Origin: Plectosphaerella cucumerina
Lineage: Eukaryota > Ascomycota > Sordariomycetes > Glomerellales > Plectosphaerellaceae
NCBI GenBank assembly: GCA_020746995.1
Contig: JAGPXD010000002.1
Coordinates: 4,154,001 to 4,218,000 of the forward strand
Reading direction: 5' to 3'
DNA: 64,000 bases
Shown here: positions 33,038 through 45,627 of the stretch, one piece after another
How the letters are laid out: the number at the start of each line of letters is the position of its first letter
Numbering within the stretch: the stretch's first letter is position 1
Position numbers and translations under genes: made by a program
The notes under the pieces: generated by a model
Database searches by the model: none
What the model saw: the letters and a program-made list of their open reading frames with translations, nothing else
Told to the model about the DNA's origin: nothing

Positions 33038-35091
33038 TCACACTCGCCGCCGTTGTCTCACGTCTTCGGAGTCTGAATTGCTCTTCCTCTTGGTCGTTGA
33101 TCTCCGCTTCATGCTGCTGGCGGACGCCTCACCCCCGCCTGGGACGATTTCGTCACGCCGAGTGTGGTGAGCGGACGTCGATAGGAGACCCAGCTCCTGC
33201 CAGGCGCCCCCCTGGAGGTTTTGAATCGCGGCGGCGTAGGCATCGGCCCGCTCATGCGAGAACTCTCCGCCCAGATGGCTCAGCTGGCTGGTCTGGGAGG
33301 GCTCGCTAACCTGACTCTGGCTCTCGAGGACAGTGAGATCAAATACCACCATGCCGCTATCTCCTGCTTGTGGATCAGCCTCTGCAGCGGCCCCGATGGA
33401 GCTGTCGCGTGGCAGGCTCTGCTTTTCTCTCATCGGAGAGGGAGTCGAGGTGGGCTGTGAAGGCCCATTGGTGATGGTTGTTTCCACGACGACCACCTCC
33501 ACGGACTGCTCCCGGCTTCGGTTCGCTCTTCCCTCATGCTCCCATGCCAGCATTTCCAAGAGTGCATCGTATTTGAAGTCGCTACCCGAGCAATAATCTC
33601 CGAAGAGATGCTCAATGGTGATGCCTTCTTCCAGCCAAGTTTCCGGGTCTTCAGTACATGGCCATACGTCCTTTGGCTTTAACAAGTTGACGAGATGACA
33701 TAGCTCCCGATACGAAGAGTGTCGCGAGTAGGGAAAGTGTATGGTTCTGGGCAAAGGCCCTTCGCCGTCGTCCGATAACGGTACAGCACGCCCTTTGTGT
33801 CGTCGGGACGTGATCTTTCTTGTGACTGCCTTGACTATTGCTTTGGCAGCTGCTTCAAGATCGTCGTCGAGTGACATTGCATCGATGTCGAGGCGGATGC
33901 CTTGAGTGGCATGACGCGCCAGGTATGCCCGAATGTTTCCGATGGCCTTTTCGGCCTCTTCGTCCGACGCGCATGTTTGCCTGATGAGTGCTTCGACATC
34001 CTCGTCTTCCAAGGGTTCCAGCTCGACCTCTCGCTCTAGGTCCGTGGCGCCCCCGCCAATGCCCATCTCGAGTTGGTCAACGCCGTCCTCCAGATGTGCG
34101 ATGATGGGCTGAATGGAAACGAAGGGGCCGGCCTTAATGACGTCGCAGTAGTTCCCCTTCTCGCAGCTGTGAAGTCGAACTTTCGTGTCACGCGTCAAAC
34201 AGCCTGGCTGCTCCGCGTTTCCGCACATGAAGCCTGCCAGTGCCGCGGCCTCGGGGCAAAGATGGACAATGGTGTCGACGCCGCGGAGCTTGATTTTTGA
34301 AGTGAGCGATTCGTAAATCTTCATCTTGTACTCGTCGACGTGGATGCGGGTGTCAAGAGCCTTTGCGAGGGCGATCCAGACATCCTCATACCCATATGTC
34401 CACGCCTGGAAGTGGAAGATGGTGTCGGCGGGGTACCGTGCCACCTTGCGCAGCAGCTCGACGATGCCTTCTGCCTTTGTCTGGAACGGCTCATCCGAGG
34501 TGAATGATGTGTCCAGGTAGATCCGGTCGAGCGTCTTGATGCCGGCAGTGTAGCTGATGAGGGAGGGATTCCGAGCGAGCGCGTTGACGAACCAGGGCTC
34601 ACTGCGGGTGTCACCCGTGTACAGGACGGCATTTGCACCATCCTCGAAGAGGAACATGACAGAACCAGGGCAATGGTTGGCGTCCAGAAGAGTGAATTGA
34701 ATGTAACTCTGGTGTTCCAGCTCGAGTCTCGTCGGGGTGTCCAAGGGAACGGGCTTGATGATGTTCCGCAAGTCTCTGTAAGTGACAGAGCTGGTCTCGA
34801 TTATGCCCTTGGCGAAATTGGTGCGGCACCAGTATCGCTCCAGACGAATGAGGATCTCGCGAGTGGCCGCAGAGCAGTATATGAAGGGCGCCCTGAAGCC
34901 TATCAAGCCCCTCAGATGGTCGCTGTGAACATGGCTCAGGAAGCAAGCCAGTGGCTTGGGACGACCGGGTTGTTGAACGAAGCAATCAACTTGAAAATGT
35001 TAGTATTTGAGGTCTTCGAATTTGTGTGTACAGGTGTCCACTGACCTCGTATCTTGGGGAACTCGGCGATGTAGCCATCAAACGTGGACAT
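33038..35091 (-). CDS. Artemis/SNM1-type DNA repair nuclease (metallo-beta-lactamase, beta-CASP)
   Basis: The model has two exons, 35091-35046 and 34989-33038, giving 665 aa. The intron is 56 nt (GTCAGT donor, ACTAAC branch, CAAG acceptor) and joins CGA G|TT. The protein opens MSTFDGYIAEFPKIR, very like animal Artemis/SNM1 proteins. Exon 2 then supplies the metal-binding HVHSDH. Further motifs are LLDANHCPGSVMFLFE, VLYTGDTR and YLDTSF of the lactamase core, and PYSRHSSYRELCHLV of the beta-CASP part. The family cuts DNA ends and hairpins in crosslink repair and end joining, in the nucleus. Residues about 490-665 are variable, ending in a basic tail (KRKSNSDSEDVRQRRRV) that may be a nuclear localisation signal. 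The single-exon reading (from 34906) would lose the metal site, so splicing is required. It is divergent from the cellobiose dehydrogenase gene. Confidence 0.92.
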
Positions 35092-37015
35092 AGTGGCGAG
35101 ATGCACGGGGTAAGCAAATCCCAAAACTTGGCAGGCTGAAAGCAAGATGCGAGAGACCAGGGAGCTGGAAAAAGTATCGCAGAAGCCAGGCAGCTCAGGA
35201 TGTCTTTCTGCGAGGGTGCATATGGTCGGACTGCAGTGTCTGGTTGTTGATGGTCAAGTGGTGATGCGGTTGTTTGGTGCTTGGCAAGATTGCTGAAGAG
35301 AGATCGGAAGAGGGGAAAGGATAAGGACATGACAAGTCAGAGAATAGAACCTCCCCAGCTCATTTTCATATTCCGTTCATGTCAAAGAGGGAAACTGAAA
35401 GAAGACTCGCGACCCCCCATCCCGAGACATCGTGCGTCGTTGGATGGAGGTGCTTGAAGGCAGCTACAGTGTTTTGGAGGGGGTCTTTCACACCGTACCC
35501 GCTTCATCAGGCAGCTGCTGACATAATTCTTATCTTATCTGGGGGCAGGGACTGTCATGTGACCTAGGCCGTTTACTGTCCAAGGCCCGCTGCCATTTCC
35601 AGGTGCCTCAATCATTTCGTGCTGCTTTGTTTGTCAACGTCTCGAACACCCAGCAACGGTCACGATGTTGCCGCCGCGGAAGGCACACTGTCTAGATTCT
35701 GCGATACTTGGAGTCTTGAAGCATACAGAGTTCCCCATCTGATCGGATGAGATCCCCCGAGCCGACCGCCTTCCTGTTGTCACCGCTCTCAATCCTGGGC
35801 TCTTTCAAGTTACGCGGATTCTTCATCATGATTCTCCTCTCCTACGCCCGACTGCGGCCACCCAGATGCAGGAGGCTCGCCTTTTAGGCAATCTCTGCAA
35901 AGTTTCTACACTCTACCACATCCTAGTCATGGCCGGAGAAATTCATACGCCGTCGGGCTGTTCAGTGACCCTCTATGGAGACCAACATTCGCCAAACCAC
36001 ACGCCCGACGCTTGACCCCGCGAGCCCTATGCCGTAGTCCCGGTATCTCCTCCTCCATGCCCTTACCCCGGATTACTCGAGCTCAGTCAGCCCCTTCTAA
36101 TAGATTAAGCAAACGACGCACAGTGCCCCTCCCGGTGGCAGGGCACTTTAGCCTGTGGCGGCGACCCCTCCAGGCCTCCTCCCAACCGTGCGGGTGACCT
36201 TTTGCTCGCCACACATTGGTCGGCTACTGTCCACGCATTTTCCCAGGTTGGGAAGTCCGGATCGACTTGCCGCGCTTTTCCCCATCTCTGTGGGGTGCAG
36301 CCAAGCAAAGGTACGCTGGACGACACTCCGCCTCCCGCATCTGGTCGCTGATGTCTCGCGGGCAGGCCAGGGTTAGGGCTGCGTGAGGCTCTTGTACTCC
36401 TTGATCGAGATGTGTGTCGGCCCTGTCCTGGCAGGGCCTAACGACGGGATCTACGTTTGGCGGCACAGCTCAGCCCTTCGGGAGAAGCACTCGACGGGCA
36501 TTCGCCCTTACAAAGCCACGGCTCCCTTTGACGACACCTTCCTCGTCCGTCCGTCTCTTGCGGGGGCGGCGTTTGCATCCGAACCAAACTTCGGCCCCCT
36601 GCCTGCGTTCGGTGCGACATCAATCAAGCTTGAAGTGAGCTCGTTCGGTCTCTCGTATATGAAGAAGCCCCTGCCGCATCCCTGCCCGCTGCCACATCCT
36701 CCCGCGACCGCAATATCTGGAGTCTTGGTTCGCCTGACACTGTACGGCGCCTTACCGCATGCGGCGCGGAGGATGGCATCGCATGTGCCACTTTGAAGGT
36801 GACACGCCGGCACATGGCCCTCAGACCCAAGGCTCAGGAATTTGCTCATCCGCGGCGAGAAAATGCATTTGCCACGCGTTGCCCGACGAGGTCGACCTTG
36901 GGCTCGGGGCAGCTTCACCTTTAAAGTGAAGCCTGCGTCGCCGGATTGAACTCCCCTCGTGGTCTTCTGGTGTCTGCATCGGTATCCCTCCCTTGTTCAC
37001 ATACCGGCCGCCATC
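35092..37015. promoter_or_regulatory. Divergent region between nuclease and cellobiose dehydrogenase genes
   Basis: 1.9 kb without a gene, carrying the promoters of both flanking genes. A short hairpin-like motif (AGTGCCC ... GGGCACT, about 36120-36150) is visible. Confidence 0.5.
36920..36925 (+). promoter_or_regulatory. TATA-like element of the cellobiose dehydrogenase gene
   Basis: TTTAAA lies 91 nt upstream of the ATG and between inverted arms GCTTCAC (36912-36918) and GTGAAGC (36926-36932). Confidence 0.4.
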
Positions 37016-39918
37016 ATGTTGTTCCTCACCCGTGGCTCTGCCGTCGCGGCGGTCATCCACTCTCTCTGTAAGCCTGCCCAGGATGCCGCTGGCCCCTGAT
37101 ACCGGCTTACTGACCCGTGACAGTGTTCCAGGCCGTGTTCGCCCAGTACAACCCGACCCCGTGGACCTCGCCCTCTGGCGTCCGATACCAGCAGTTCTTC
37201 CAGCCGCGGATGAGATGGGGTTACATCTTCCCTGCGAACGCCGCCACTGTGGATGCGGATGAGTTCATCGGCTTCTTTGTAGGTGCCCCGCAGCCATCCA
37301 CACTCCCTCACATGCTGACCCATGCAGGAATGTGCCACCCCCAACGGCCCGGAGCAGGGCTGGTGCGGCATCTCTATGGGAGGCACCATGGCAGGAAGCT
37401 TGCTGCTTCTGGCCTACCCTCACGAAGGCGAGGTGCTCACCCAGTTCTTCGGTGCCACCAGCCAGGAGAGTGCCTTCATCTACACGGGAGGAAACCCCAC
37501 CATCGTGAGTGCAACCTCCTCATCGGCGCCATTGTCCGCATTGCTGACCACAAACAGACCCAAATCTCGTCCTCGGTCAACGCCACCCACTTCACCGTCG
37601 AGTTCCGCTGCCAGAACTGCCTGAGCTGGACCATCGACGGCGTCACTCGCCGCGCCTCTACGGCCGGCGGCGGCTGGGTCCCGGGCATGGCCCACTCCCT
37701 CGCCTCCCCCGGCGGCAACCTCGACTGCCCCGATGAGATTACCGTTCTGCAGCACACCTCCCAGACCATCTTTGGTGGCCCGACGAGCCCCGGCTGGTTC
37801 GACGCCAGTTACGCCAGCTTCGCGGCGCTGGCCACCGACGTCGTCGAGGGCACCTGCGGCGGCTCCGGCACCCCCACCACGTCTGCCGGCGCGTCCACCA
37901 CGTCCGGTGTCCCTACCACGACCGCCGCCCCTCCCGCGTCGGGCGTTCCCGTTCCCAACGAGACCTTTGACTACGTCGTTATCGGCGCCGGTGCAGGCGG
38001 TATTCCGCTCGCAGACAAGCTCAGCGAGGCTGGCCACAAGGTCCTCCTCATCGAGAAGGGACCTCCGTCCACCGGTCGCTGGGGCGGCACTCGCGGCCCC
38101 GCTTGGCTCCAGGGCACCGGCCTCACTCGCTTTGATGTCCCTGGTCTCTGCAACGAGATCTGGCACGACTCGGCCGGCATTGCGTGCCGCGACACTGACC
38201 AGATGGCCGGCTGCGTCCTGGGTGGCGGCACTGCCATCAACGCAGCACTCTGGTGGAAGGTGAGTGCCTAAGATGTTCTCTTGCAGGAACACACGAAACT
38301 GACCTGGCGCAGCCCTATGCTCTTGACTGGGACTTCAACTTCCCTGCCGGCTGGAAGTCGACCGATGTGGCCGCCGCCACCAACCGCGTCTTCTCTCGCA
38401 TTCCCGGCACCACGCGCCCGTCGCGCGATGGTCAGATCTACCTCCCCAACGGCATGAACACGATCCGCGAAGGCCTGCGCTCGTCTGGCTGGAGGGACAT
38501 TGACCTCAACGCCAACCCCAACCAGAAGAACCGCACCTTTGGCTACACACCTTACATGTACGCCAATGGTGAGCGTGGTGGGCCCCTGGCCACGTATCTC
38601 GTGACGGCCAAGGCGCGTTCCAACTTCAAGCTCTGGACCTCGACGGCCGTCAGGAGGCTGGTTCGCTCAGGCGGCCACGTCACCGGCATCGAGGTTGAGC
38701 CGTACCTCGACGGCGGCTACCAGGGCACCGTCCGCCTGACTCCCGTGACTGGCCGTGTCATCCTGTCAGCGGGCACGTTTGGCAGCGCCAAGATTCTCCT
38801 TCGCAGCGGTATCGGCCCGCAGGACCAGCTGTACGTCGTTGGCAACTCGACAATTGATGGCTCGACCATGATCAGCCAGGACCAGTGGATCAACCTTCCC
38901 GTTGGCTACAACCTCGAGGACCACACCAACGTGAGTATCTCCTGACGTGAGGGCCTCGTGCTTGGCTGACACCTTGTGTAGACCGACGTTGTGCTCCGCC
39001 ACCCGTCTGTTCAGTTCTACGACTTCTACGAGGCCTTTGATGGTGGCGCCGCGTACCAGCCCGACATTCAGGCGTACCTGACTGGCCGCAGGGGCATCCT
39101 GGCGCAGTCGGCGCCCAACATTGGTCCTTTGTAAGTTGTCTGTCACTGGCTCCTGGTCGTTTGCTCACATGGTGCAGGTTCTTCGACGAGATTAGGGGCT
39201 CCGACGGTCGCGTCCGCCAGCTTCAGTGGACGGCGCGTATGGAGGGCAGCCTGGGAGAGGACCAAGACCCCAAGGCCATCACCATCAGCCAGTACCTGGG
39301 CCGTGGCGCCGTGTCCCGCGGCCGTATGACCATCACGCCAGGCCTGTCGACCGAAGTCTCCACCCACCCGTACCTGCGCAACGAGTACGACGAGGAGGCG
39401 GTGATCCGCGGCATCGAGACGCTCAAGAAATCGTTGGCCAACGTGCCCAACCTGGAGTGGCTGCACCCTGCACCCAACATCACGCCGAGGGACTACGTCA
39501 AGGGATACCTTGTATCGTGGGCAAACCGCCGGGCGAACCACTGGATCGGCACTGCCAAGCTGGGCAACAACGACGGGCGCATCAACAACGGCGACTCGGT
39601 GGTGGACACCAACACCAAGGTATACGGCACGGACAACGTGTTTGTTGTCGATGCTTCCATCTTCCCGGGCCACGTGACGACCAACCCTTCGTCGTACATT
39701 GTGGTGGCGGCCGAGCACGCGGCATCGCGTATCCTGGCGTTGGCGCCGGCTCGTGCCGCGGCGGTGTGGGAGCAGTGCGGCGGACGCGAGTGGCGCGGCG
39801 CGTTCCAGTGCGCGGCGGGCCTGACCTGCAGGGTGCTGAACCCATACTACTCTCAGGTAAGCAGCTTTTACCTTTCTGACAACAAGCATAAGCTGACCGA
39901 TTCTAGTGCCAGCAATAA
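37016..39918 (+). CDS. cdh: Cellobiose dehydrogenase (AA8 cytochrome, AA3_1 flavin domain, CBM1)
   Basis: The eight-exon model is 37016-37067, 37124-37278, 37328-37504, 37558-38259, 38313-38930, 38982-39130, 39178-39856 and 39907-39918, giving 847 aa with introns of 47-56 nt. A signal peptide (to about residue 24, ...FQAVFA|QYNP) is followed by the AA8 haem domain (about 25-215; candidate ligands Met86 or Met90 and His194). A Thr/Ser/Pro linker (about 227-262) leads to the GMC flavin domain (from about 263, FDYVVIGAGAGG). The catalytic pair is probably His in RRANHWIG and Asn in VTTNPSSY. The C-terminus is a CBM1 (EQCGG ... VLNPYYSQCQQ) that binds cellulose. The enzyme oxidises cellobiose and passes electrons to lytic polysaccharide monooxygenases outside the cell. 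The last exon has three coding codons and supplies the final Cys of the CBM1. Confidence 0.95.
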
Positions 39919-42036
39919 GGGTTACGAGGGGATACGGAGGGAGGTGATGGAGGTGGTTGGGGCGATTACGCTCAACAGTCGTTTGACTTTTTTGCCTGTA
40001 CATAGCTTTCGTCTATCGGGGGAGATTTCTCCTGCAACAAATGTGCATATTGATCTGGATCTGCGTGGTGTGACGTCGAGCGAGGCCAATGTCGAGTCAG
40101 TCGGGTGAAGGAAAATGGAGTCAGAATTGTAGCTCCTGACGTCACATTGGAGAATCGGAGATAGGGGTCTGTCGGCGATGAACGAGGCGACGTCGGGACG
40201 AGCGAGGGCCAGAGTCAGGGCCAGCGGCCAGGATCAGGCCACGGGCAGCGGTCCTATTTCATTAATCCAGGGCGAGACTTGAACTTTTCGGAGGTTTTAT
40301 CAAATGGCCAGATCGTCCGGCACTCACTCGGGATCTTGAAGGGGCGGTGGAGTGGCCACCGGGAGGAGACACGGAAGAAGTGGGGCGCCCGACCGGCGAG
40401 ACCGAGAAGAAGAACGGGATGACTTGCCCACGTGTTGGAAAGAGGAACACAATTGGGAAGAGGGGAGCTTTGAATACCTGAAGAGGAAGTTGAAGTTTGT
40501 CGAGTCGATGGACTGCAGATATTTGACAAAAGATCTGCTGCAGGCCACAGACGGTCTTCCGAATGAGGGGTTCATGACAAGAGTCTTCAGAGATGGCGCC
40601 GCTTCCTAAAGAGGCATTGTCCGCCAATCCACGTCTGGCGTGGGAGGTCGCGCCCCGCTTGTCAAGCTCATCCCATTCCATCACCAACGGACGGCCAAAG
40701 TTCTCCTGGCCGCATCGGTCGACCACCAAGTCCGACTTCCCACCGGCCGAACCACGTCATGTGGCCCAGGAGCGGGCAGACGATGCCATCGTCGTGTCTC
40801 TCCTCATCCGAGCATGCCGCGGCCTCGAACACACACAGGCGAAGAGAACCGGGCCCCTTCTTGGCCCTTTTGATTGATGTCCCATCCATCGGGCCGTCTC
40901 AGATGTGGCCCCTCCCGTTCGAATACAGCGTACCCACAGGAGGCTAAAGCGTCGAGGCTCCGCAAGCATGCGCCGCCGCACACTGCATGGAGGGGACTGC
41001 CGGAAGCGGGTGAAGCGACAGAAAACGAGGGCCGCTGGCGCCAACGATCCGGGGAAAGACGATTGAGGGGGTAAGACTGCGATCGGGGTTGGGGACATCG
41101 GTCGGTTGCCGCCATGAAGAGAGAAGCAACGTGGATGTCTACATCATTTTGATGCCAGACTGCTCGCAAAGCCTTGGGAATATCGCGGCTCTGCTCTGCC
41201 CCGGTTTTGGATCCACGACCCGGTCCCTTCGCCGCCGAGCAAGTGACCGAACTGCCGATGCAGGGCCCCCCATTAAAGTGGCTCCCTCGCCCCGAGAAAA
41301 AAACAGCGAAAGGCCGACAAAGCAAAGCAGCGGATGCCCATGATGGCAATCATCTCGCCATGTCGGCGTCGGCGTCGGAGGAGGCAGGGCGGACGACATT
41401 ACGGACCACAGTTTGCTCGGTCATCCCTTCGCCCTCGATGATGACGCCCTCGAGTTGAGCGCCCAACTGCTTCATACCCCGCGGCGTTAGCAGGTCGTCC
41501 GGCCGGCGAACCATGGAAACCTTGGCACGACGAACCCGGGCTGTGGCCCCCAAGCCCCCCCGGCGGACCGGACCCAAAAGGCGAGGAGGACGGCGACGGG
41601 TGATGCACCTGCCCACTTCACTTCCATCACCGCATGCCCTCCCGGGCCGTCACACATTCACTTTGAGCCAGCGGGACCCGCAGTTAAACCAACAGCCCCC
41701 GTAAAAGGGAACCTACCTGCCCTTTGGGACGGAAGGAGAGAAGGGGGGGCGTGTCATTCACTTGCTCTTCCTTAACACTCTCGTGTTTCCTGCCATCCTA
41801 TCCATCGTGGCTCTTCCATCCCCCGGGTCCTCCTTCCACACCCGACTCTCCCACCCATCATCCCCTTGAAAAGTCTTCCTCCCCCTCCATCTTGTCCTGT
41901 CTCTCCTCTTCCCCCCCTCATCTCTCCCAGACATCCACAAGAGTAGCAGACTACCACAACCAACCACACACACCCATCCCATCCATACTCATACTATCAA
42001 GTATCCCCATCCCATCATAGCACACATACCGGCACC
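39919..42036. other. Intergenic region between cellobiose dehydrogenase and hexose transporter
   Basis: 2.1 kb without a supportable gene. The last 300 bases are almost purely C and T with A-rich interruptions, a pattern often seen before highly expressed fungal genes. Confidence 0.5.
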
Positions 42037-43806
42037 ATGGGCATCTTCACCCGAGCCAAGCCTCAGCCTGGCGAGGACCTTGACGTCGCAGACCGCGTCA
42101 AGGCCCAGCAGCGCATCACTTTTGCCGCCTGCATGCTCGGTTTCGTCGCCAGTATTGGTGGCTTCATGTTCGGCTACGTCAGGTCAGCTCTCTCTCCTCT
42201 CTGCTCGTTTTCACGGGCTATTCTCTAACACCCTCCAGTGGTCAGATCTCCGGCTTCTTCCTGATGCAGGACTACATCAACCGCTTCGGTGACCCCAACG
42301 CCGAGGAGCCCTTCTCCGCCGCTCGCCAGGGCACCATTGTCGGTCTCCTCTCCGTCGGATGTCTCTTTGGCTGCCTCGTCGCCGGCAAGCTGGCCGATGT
42401 CATTGGTCGTCGTCTCACCATCTCTGTTGCCGCCTTCTCCTCTCTTGTCGGTATCACCATCCAGATCTCCTCGGACAAAGCTTGGTACCAGTTTGCCATC
42501 GGCCGTCTCATGTATGTGCCTCCCTTGCCTAGCTCCCGCAGATCCCCTGCCCCTCGAACTAAAGCTTACTGACTTTCCAGTGATGGTCTTGGAATCGGTG
42601 CCCTCTCTGTCGCTGTCCCCATGTACCAGTCCGAGAGCTCCCCCGCCATCATCCGCGGCGTCATTGTCGCCTGTTACCAGCTCTTCGTCACCCTTGGCAT
42701 CTGGGCCGCCGAGATTGTCAACTTTGGCACAGAGAGGATCGACAACAGCGCCTCCTGGCGCATCCCCAACGGTCTCGGCTACGCCTGGGCCCTGATCCTT
42801 GGCGCTGGCATTCTCCTGCTGCCCGAGAGCCCTAGATTCGCTTTCCTCCAGGGCCGCGAGGACGAAGCCCGCGCCACCATTGCCCGCCTCGCCGGCGTCG
42901 ACCCCCACCACGAGAGCGTCAACCTTGAGATCAACGAGATCCGCGCCAAGGTCGACGAGGACCGCCAGTCCGCCGAGGCCCGCTGGTACGAAGTCTTCAC
43001 CGCACCACGCATGCTCTACCGCATGATGCTCGGAATCTGCCTCCAGAGCGGCCAGCAATTGACCGGTGCAAACTTCTTCTTTTACTTTGGAACAACAGTG
43101 TTCAAGGCGACTGGAATCAGCAACAGTTACGTGACGCAGCTCATCCTGGGCTCTGTCAACGTTATCTGCACTTTTGGTGGTTTGTACGTGGTCAAGAAGG
43201 CCGGTCGTCGCAATGCTCTGATTGTGGGCGCCCTCTGGATGATGATGTGCTTCCTGTGAGTTACAAGCTCGATGGCTGCTCTCTCAATTGATTGCTGACT
43301 TTCCCAGGGTCTACGCCTTCGTTGGCCACTTCCAGCTCGACATGGCCAACCCGATGAGCACCCCTCAGGCCGGTGCCATTCTCATCGCCTTCTCCTGCCT
43401 GTTCATCGCAGGCTTCGCTACCACCTGGGGTCCTCTCGTCTGGGCTGTCGTTGCCGAGCTCTACCCTGCGCGCCACCGCTCGACCGCCATGGGTATTGCT
43501 ACCGCCTCCAACTGGCTCTGGAACTTCCTCATCTCCTTCTTCACCCGCTTTATCGTTGACGCCATCGACTACCTCTACGGCCTCGTCTTCGCCGTCTGCT
43601 GCCTGGCGCTTGCCATCATCGTCTTCTTCTTCCTCAACGAGTCCAAGGACCGCACCCTCGAGGAGATCGACACCATGTACCTTACCCACGTCAACCCCAT
43701 CACATCGAGCAAGTGGGAGGGCGAAACTGCCCACGCTCACAAGGAGCACCGCGATCATGCCAGCAGCGCCGATCGCACCGGCAGCACCGATAGCGCGGCT
43801 GCTTAA
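42037..43806 (+). CDS. Hexose transporter of the major facilitator superfamily
   Basis: The four-exon model is 42037-42182, 42239-42511, 42581-43255 and 43308-43806, giving 530 aa. Introns are 56, 69 and 52 nt, with CTAAC or CTGAC branch sites. Twelve membrane segments are expected; the first is in residues about 30-50. Sugar-porter motifs are GKLADVIGRR after segment 2, YQSESSPAIIRG, PESPRFAF before the long loop, and QSGQQLTGANFFFYFG in segment 7. Others are ELYPARHRSTAMG and NWLWNFLISFF near the C-terminus. These match the fungal high-affinity glucose/hexose family of the plasma membrane; the specific sugar is not settled. The His/Ser-rich C-terminal tail is cytosolic. It sits 2.1 kb from the cellobiose dehydrogenase gene on the same strand, so a role in sugar uptake during cellulose use is possible but inferred. 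Confidence 0.93.
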
Positions 43807-44412
43807 ACCTGCCTTGGTCCTACAGGTCGCGAGTTGTAGAGATGACCACTCGAAGTTGGTGGAATCGGCTGCATTTGTTTCAGGTCGGCTGTTTCTGGAG
43901 TTGTGCTCATGGCCTCATTGTTTCACGGGTACCACGCGAAAGGCGTTTGGCGAGTTGTATGAGTAGCTTCATGTCATGATACCCACGATAGGGAATAATC
44001 GTATTCTTCGGCAGAGGTCCTGGTCGTGATGTCGACCCGGATGTGAACTGGAGCTTCAATTGCCCAGAAGTGAAGCCGATCAGACTCGAAGGAAAGAGTA
44101 CATCTACCCCTCATCCACCACACGCAGATGATGGCCACATGGCTGACCCGGGATGTAGACAAACTAAACACCACATTCTCGAATCAGGAGGCAGACCGAG
44201 ACGACCCCTCACGAACCCTCGGCCTAGCCCGACATTCACCGGCAGATGGTGCCCCGGGTGTTCCGTGTCATAAGACCTCTGCTCCCCCTTCGCCTTGTCT
44301 CTCCCCTCTCTTTCTCCTCATCGCAGCCTTTGAGCTCGTCGATGCCGCCAGACTTTCAGGTCCTCACCAGACTATCAGGACACATCCCATCAGACTTTCA
44401 GGTCCATCCAAC
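43807..44412. other. Spacer between hexose transporter and a small gene candidate
   Basis: No gene is seen. It should hold the transporter 3'UTR and the leader of the small gene. Confidence 0.5.
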
Positions 44413-44698
44413 ATGCCCCCCGCCTCAGCCAAGGCCAAAGCCAAGTACCAGGCCGTCCTTGACGACCCCATGCGGCGGCAGACGTCTTCGCGTTTGTTCA
44501 CCTCCGCTTCATTTACGTTCATGACTGATTGTATTGGCAGACTTGAAGAACCGCGAGGTCGTGACGAGGATTCCCTCGAGCGGTTCCGAGGTGACGAACG
44601 TTGTCACGCGCCGGCCTAGTACGAGTAGTCAGACGGGGTCGAAGAAGCAGCCGATTAGGAGTATGATTAAAAGTTGGATTTCGCTGCCGGCGTTTTAG
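44413..44698 (+). CDS. Candidate small protein, 78 aa
   Basis: A hand-built two-exon model: 44413-44491 and 44541-44698. The intron is 49 nt (GTTTGT donor, ATGACTGAT branch, GGCAG acceptor). The product begins MPPASAKAKAKYQAVLDDP and ends SMIKSWISLPAF, a rather basic, Ser/Thr-rich protein with no membrane segment or signal. Support is the good ATG context (CAACATGC), a clean phase-1 junction and a plausible composition in the second exon. The unspliced frame is less protein-like and ends at 44619. I do not recognise it. Confidence 0.4.
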
Positions 44699-45236
44699 GG
44701 AGGGGAGGGGGAGAGGAAGGCGTTGGACAGATTGTATGGTCTTTGTGATGGTTGATGAATGATGATATGGATTGTTGCGTTGATGCTGGCGATGTGATGG
44801 AGGCGTGATGGAGTGCGAGCGGCTGGCGAGGGCAGCACCTCGTCTATGTCGCTGGAGTGCAACGTGCTGATATCATGCACGTGGTCAGTCAGAAGCAGGA
44901 AGACTTGATCGAAATGCCTCCAAGGGTCGAGGCGCAACGCAGGCAGAAGAAGAACAACTCGATTCACAGCAAGCGCATCATAAGGCCCCAACGGGCACAC
45001 AGCCCTGGCCTCCCATCCGTATGTATGCCCAGTGACTGACACTCCCAAAACCAACGCGCAAACGAAACCGAAAACAGCAACCCCCCACGAGGGACGACGG
45101 AAAGACAACAGCAACAAGAGAGGTATCCGGCAGCAGAAAACAAATGCGCGCGCATGCGCAACTGAACATCGTGGCAGGCGCGTGCCCAGCGTCTACGAGT
45201 GGCGTAGGCGCAAGCTGTTCATGACTTGGGGGACCG
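44699..45236. other. Spacer between converging small genes
   Basis: Holds two 3'UTRs. Nothing else is seen. Confidence 0.5.
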
Positions 45237-45627
45237 TTAGGCGGCAACGGCGGGCTTGGCCTTGGTAGTCTGCAAATGTATCGTCAGCAAAGTCCATCCA
45301 TGGACATAAATGCGCAAACACATACCTTGGTCTTCGGCGCGACCTTCTTGATAGCAGCCTTGGCCTGTATTTCGTCAGCATCATCCCCCCTGCGCGCGCG
45401 TCGGCCTCTCGCACCTTGGCGACGGGACCGGGCTTCTTGGCCGTCGTCTTCTTGGTCACGCCCGCGGGTTTCGCGGCCTTTGGTTTCGCGGCGGCGGGCT
45501 TCACGGCAGCGGCGGGCTTGGCCTTGGGCGCGGCGGGTTTGCGGGTGATGGTGGGCGCCGTGTCGACGGTCTGGAAGACGCGGGGGCGGGCGTTGCCCGT
45601 CTGCGAGCGGGTGCCTTCGCGGGCCAT
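45237..45627 (-). CDS. Small basic Lys/Ala/Pro-rich protein
   Basis: The three-exon model is 45627-45415, 45364-45326 and 45269-45237, giving 94 aa. Introns of 50 and 56 nt have TGCTGACG-like branch sites. It begins MAREGTRSQTGNARPRVF; the rest is a chain of short PAAPKAKPAAAVKPAA and AKAAIKKVAPKTK pieces. This resembles the Lys/Ala/Pro tail of linker histones but lacks a globular H1 domain. It may be a nucleic-acid-binding or nuclear protein of unknown role. The unspliced frame (to 45193) reads less naturally beyond exon 1, and both introns have all three splice signals. Related small proteins may be conserved in Sordariomycetes, but I could not check. Confidence 0.7.

Noticed and set aside
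39857..40108. Continuation of the cellobiose dehydrogenase frame past the CBM1
   Set aside because: The unspliced tail loses the last CBM1 Cys and has no domain; the 50-nt intron with AGCTGACCG branch restores CQQ-stop.
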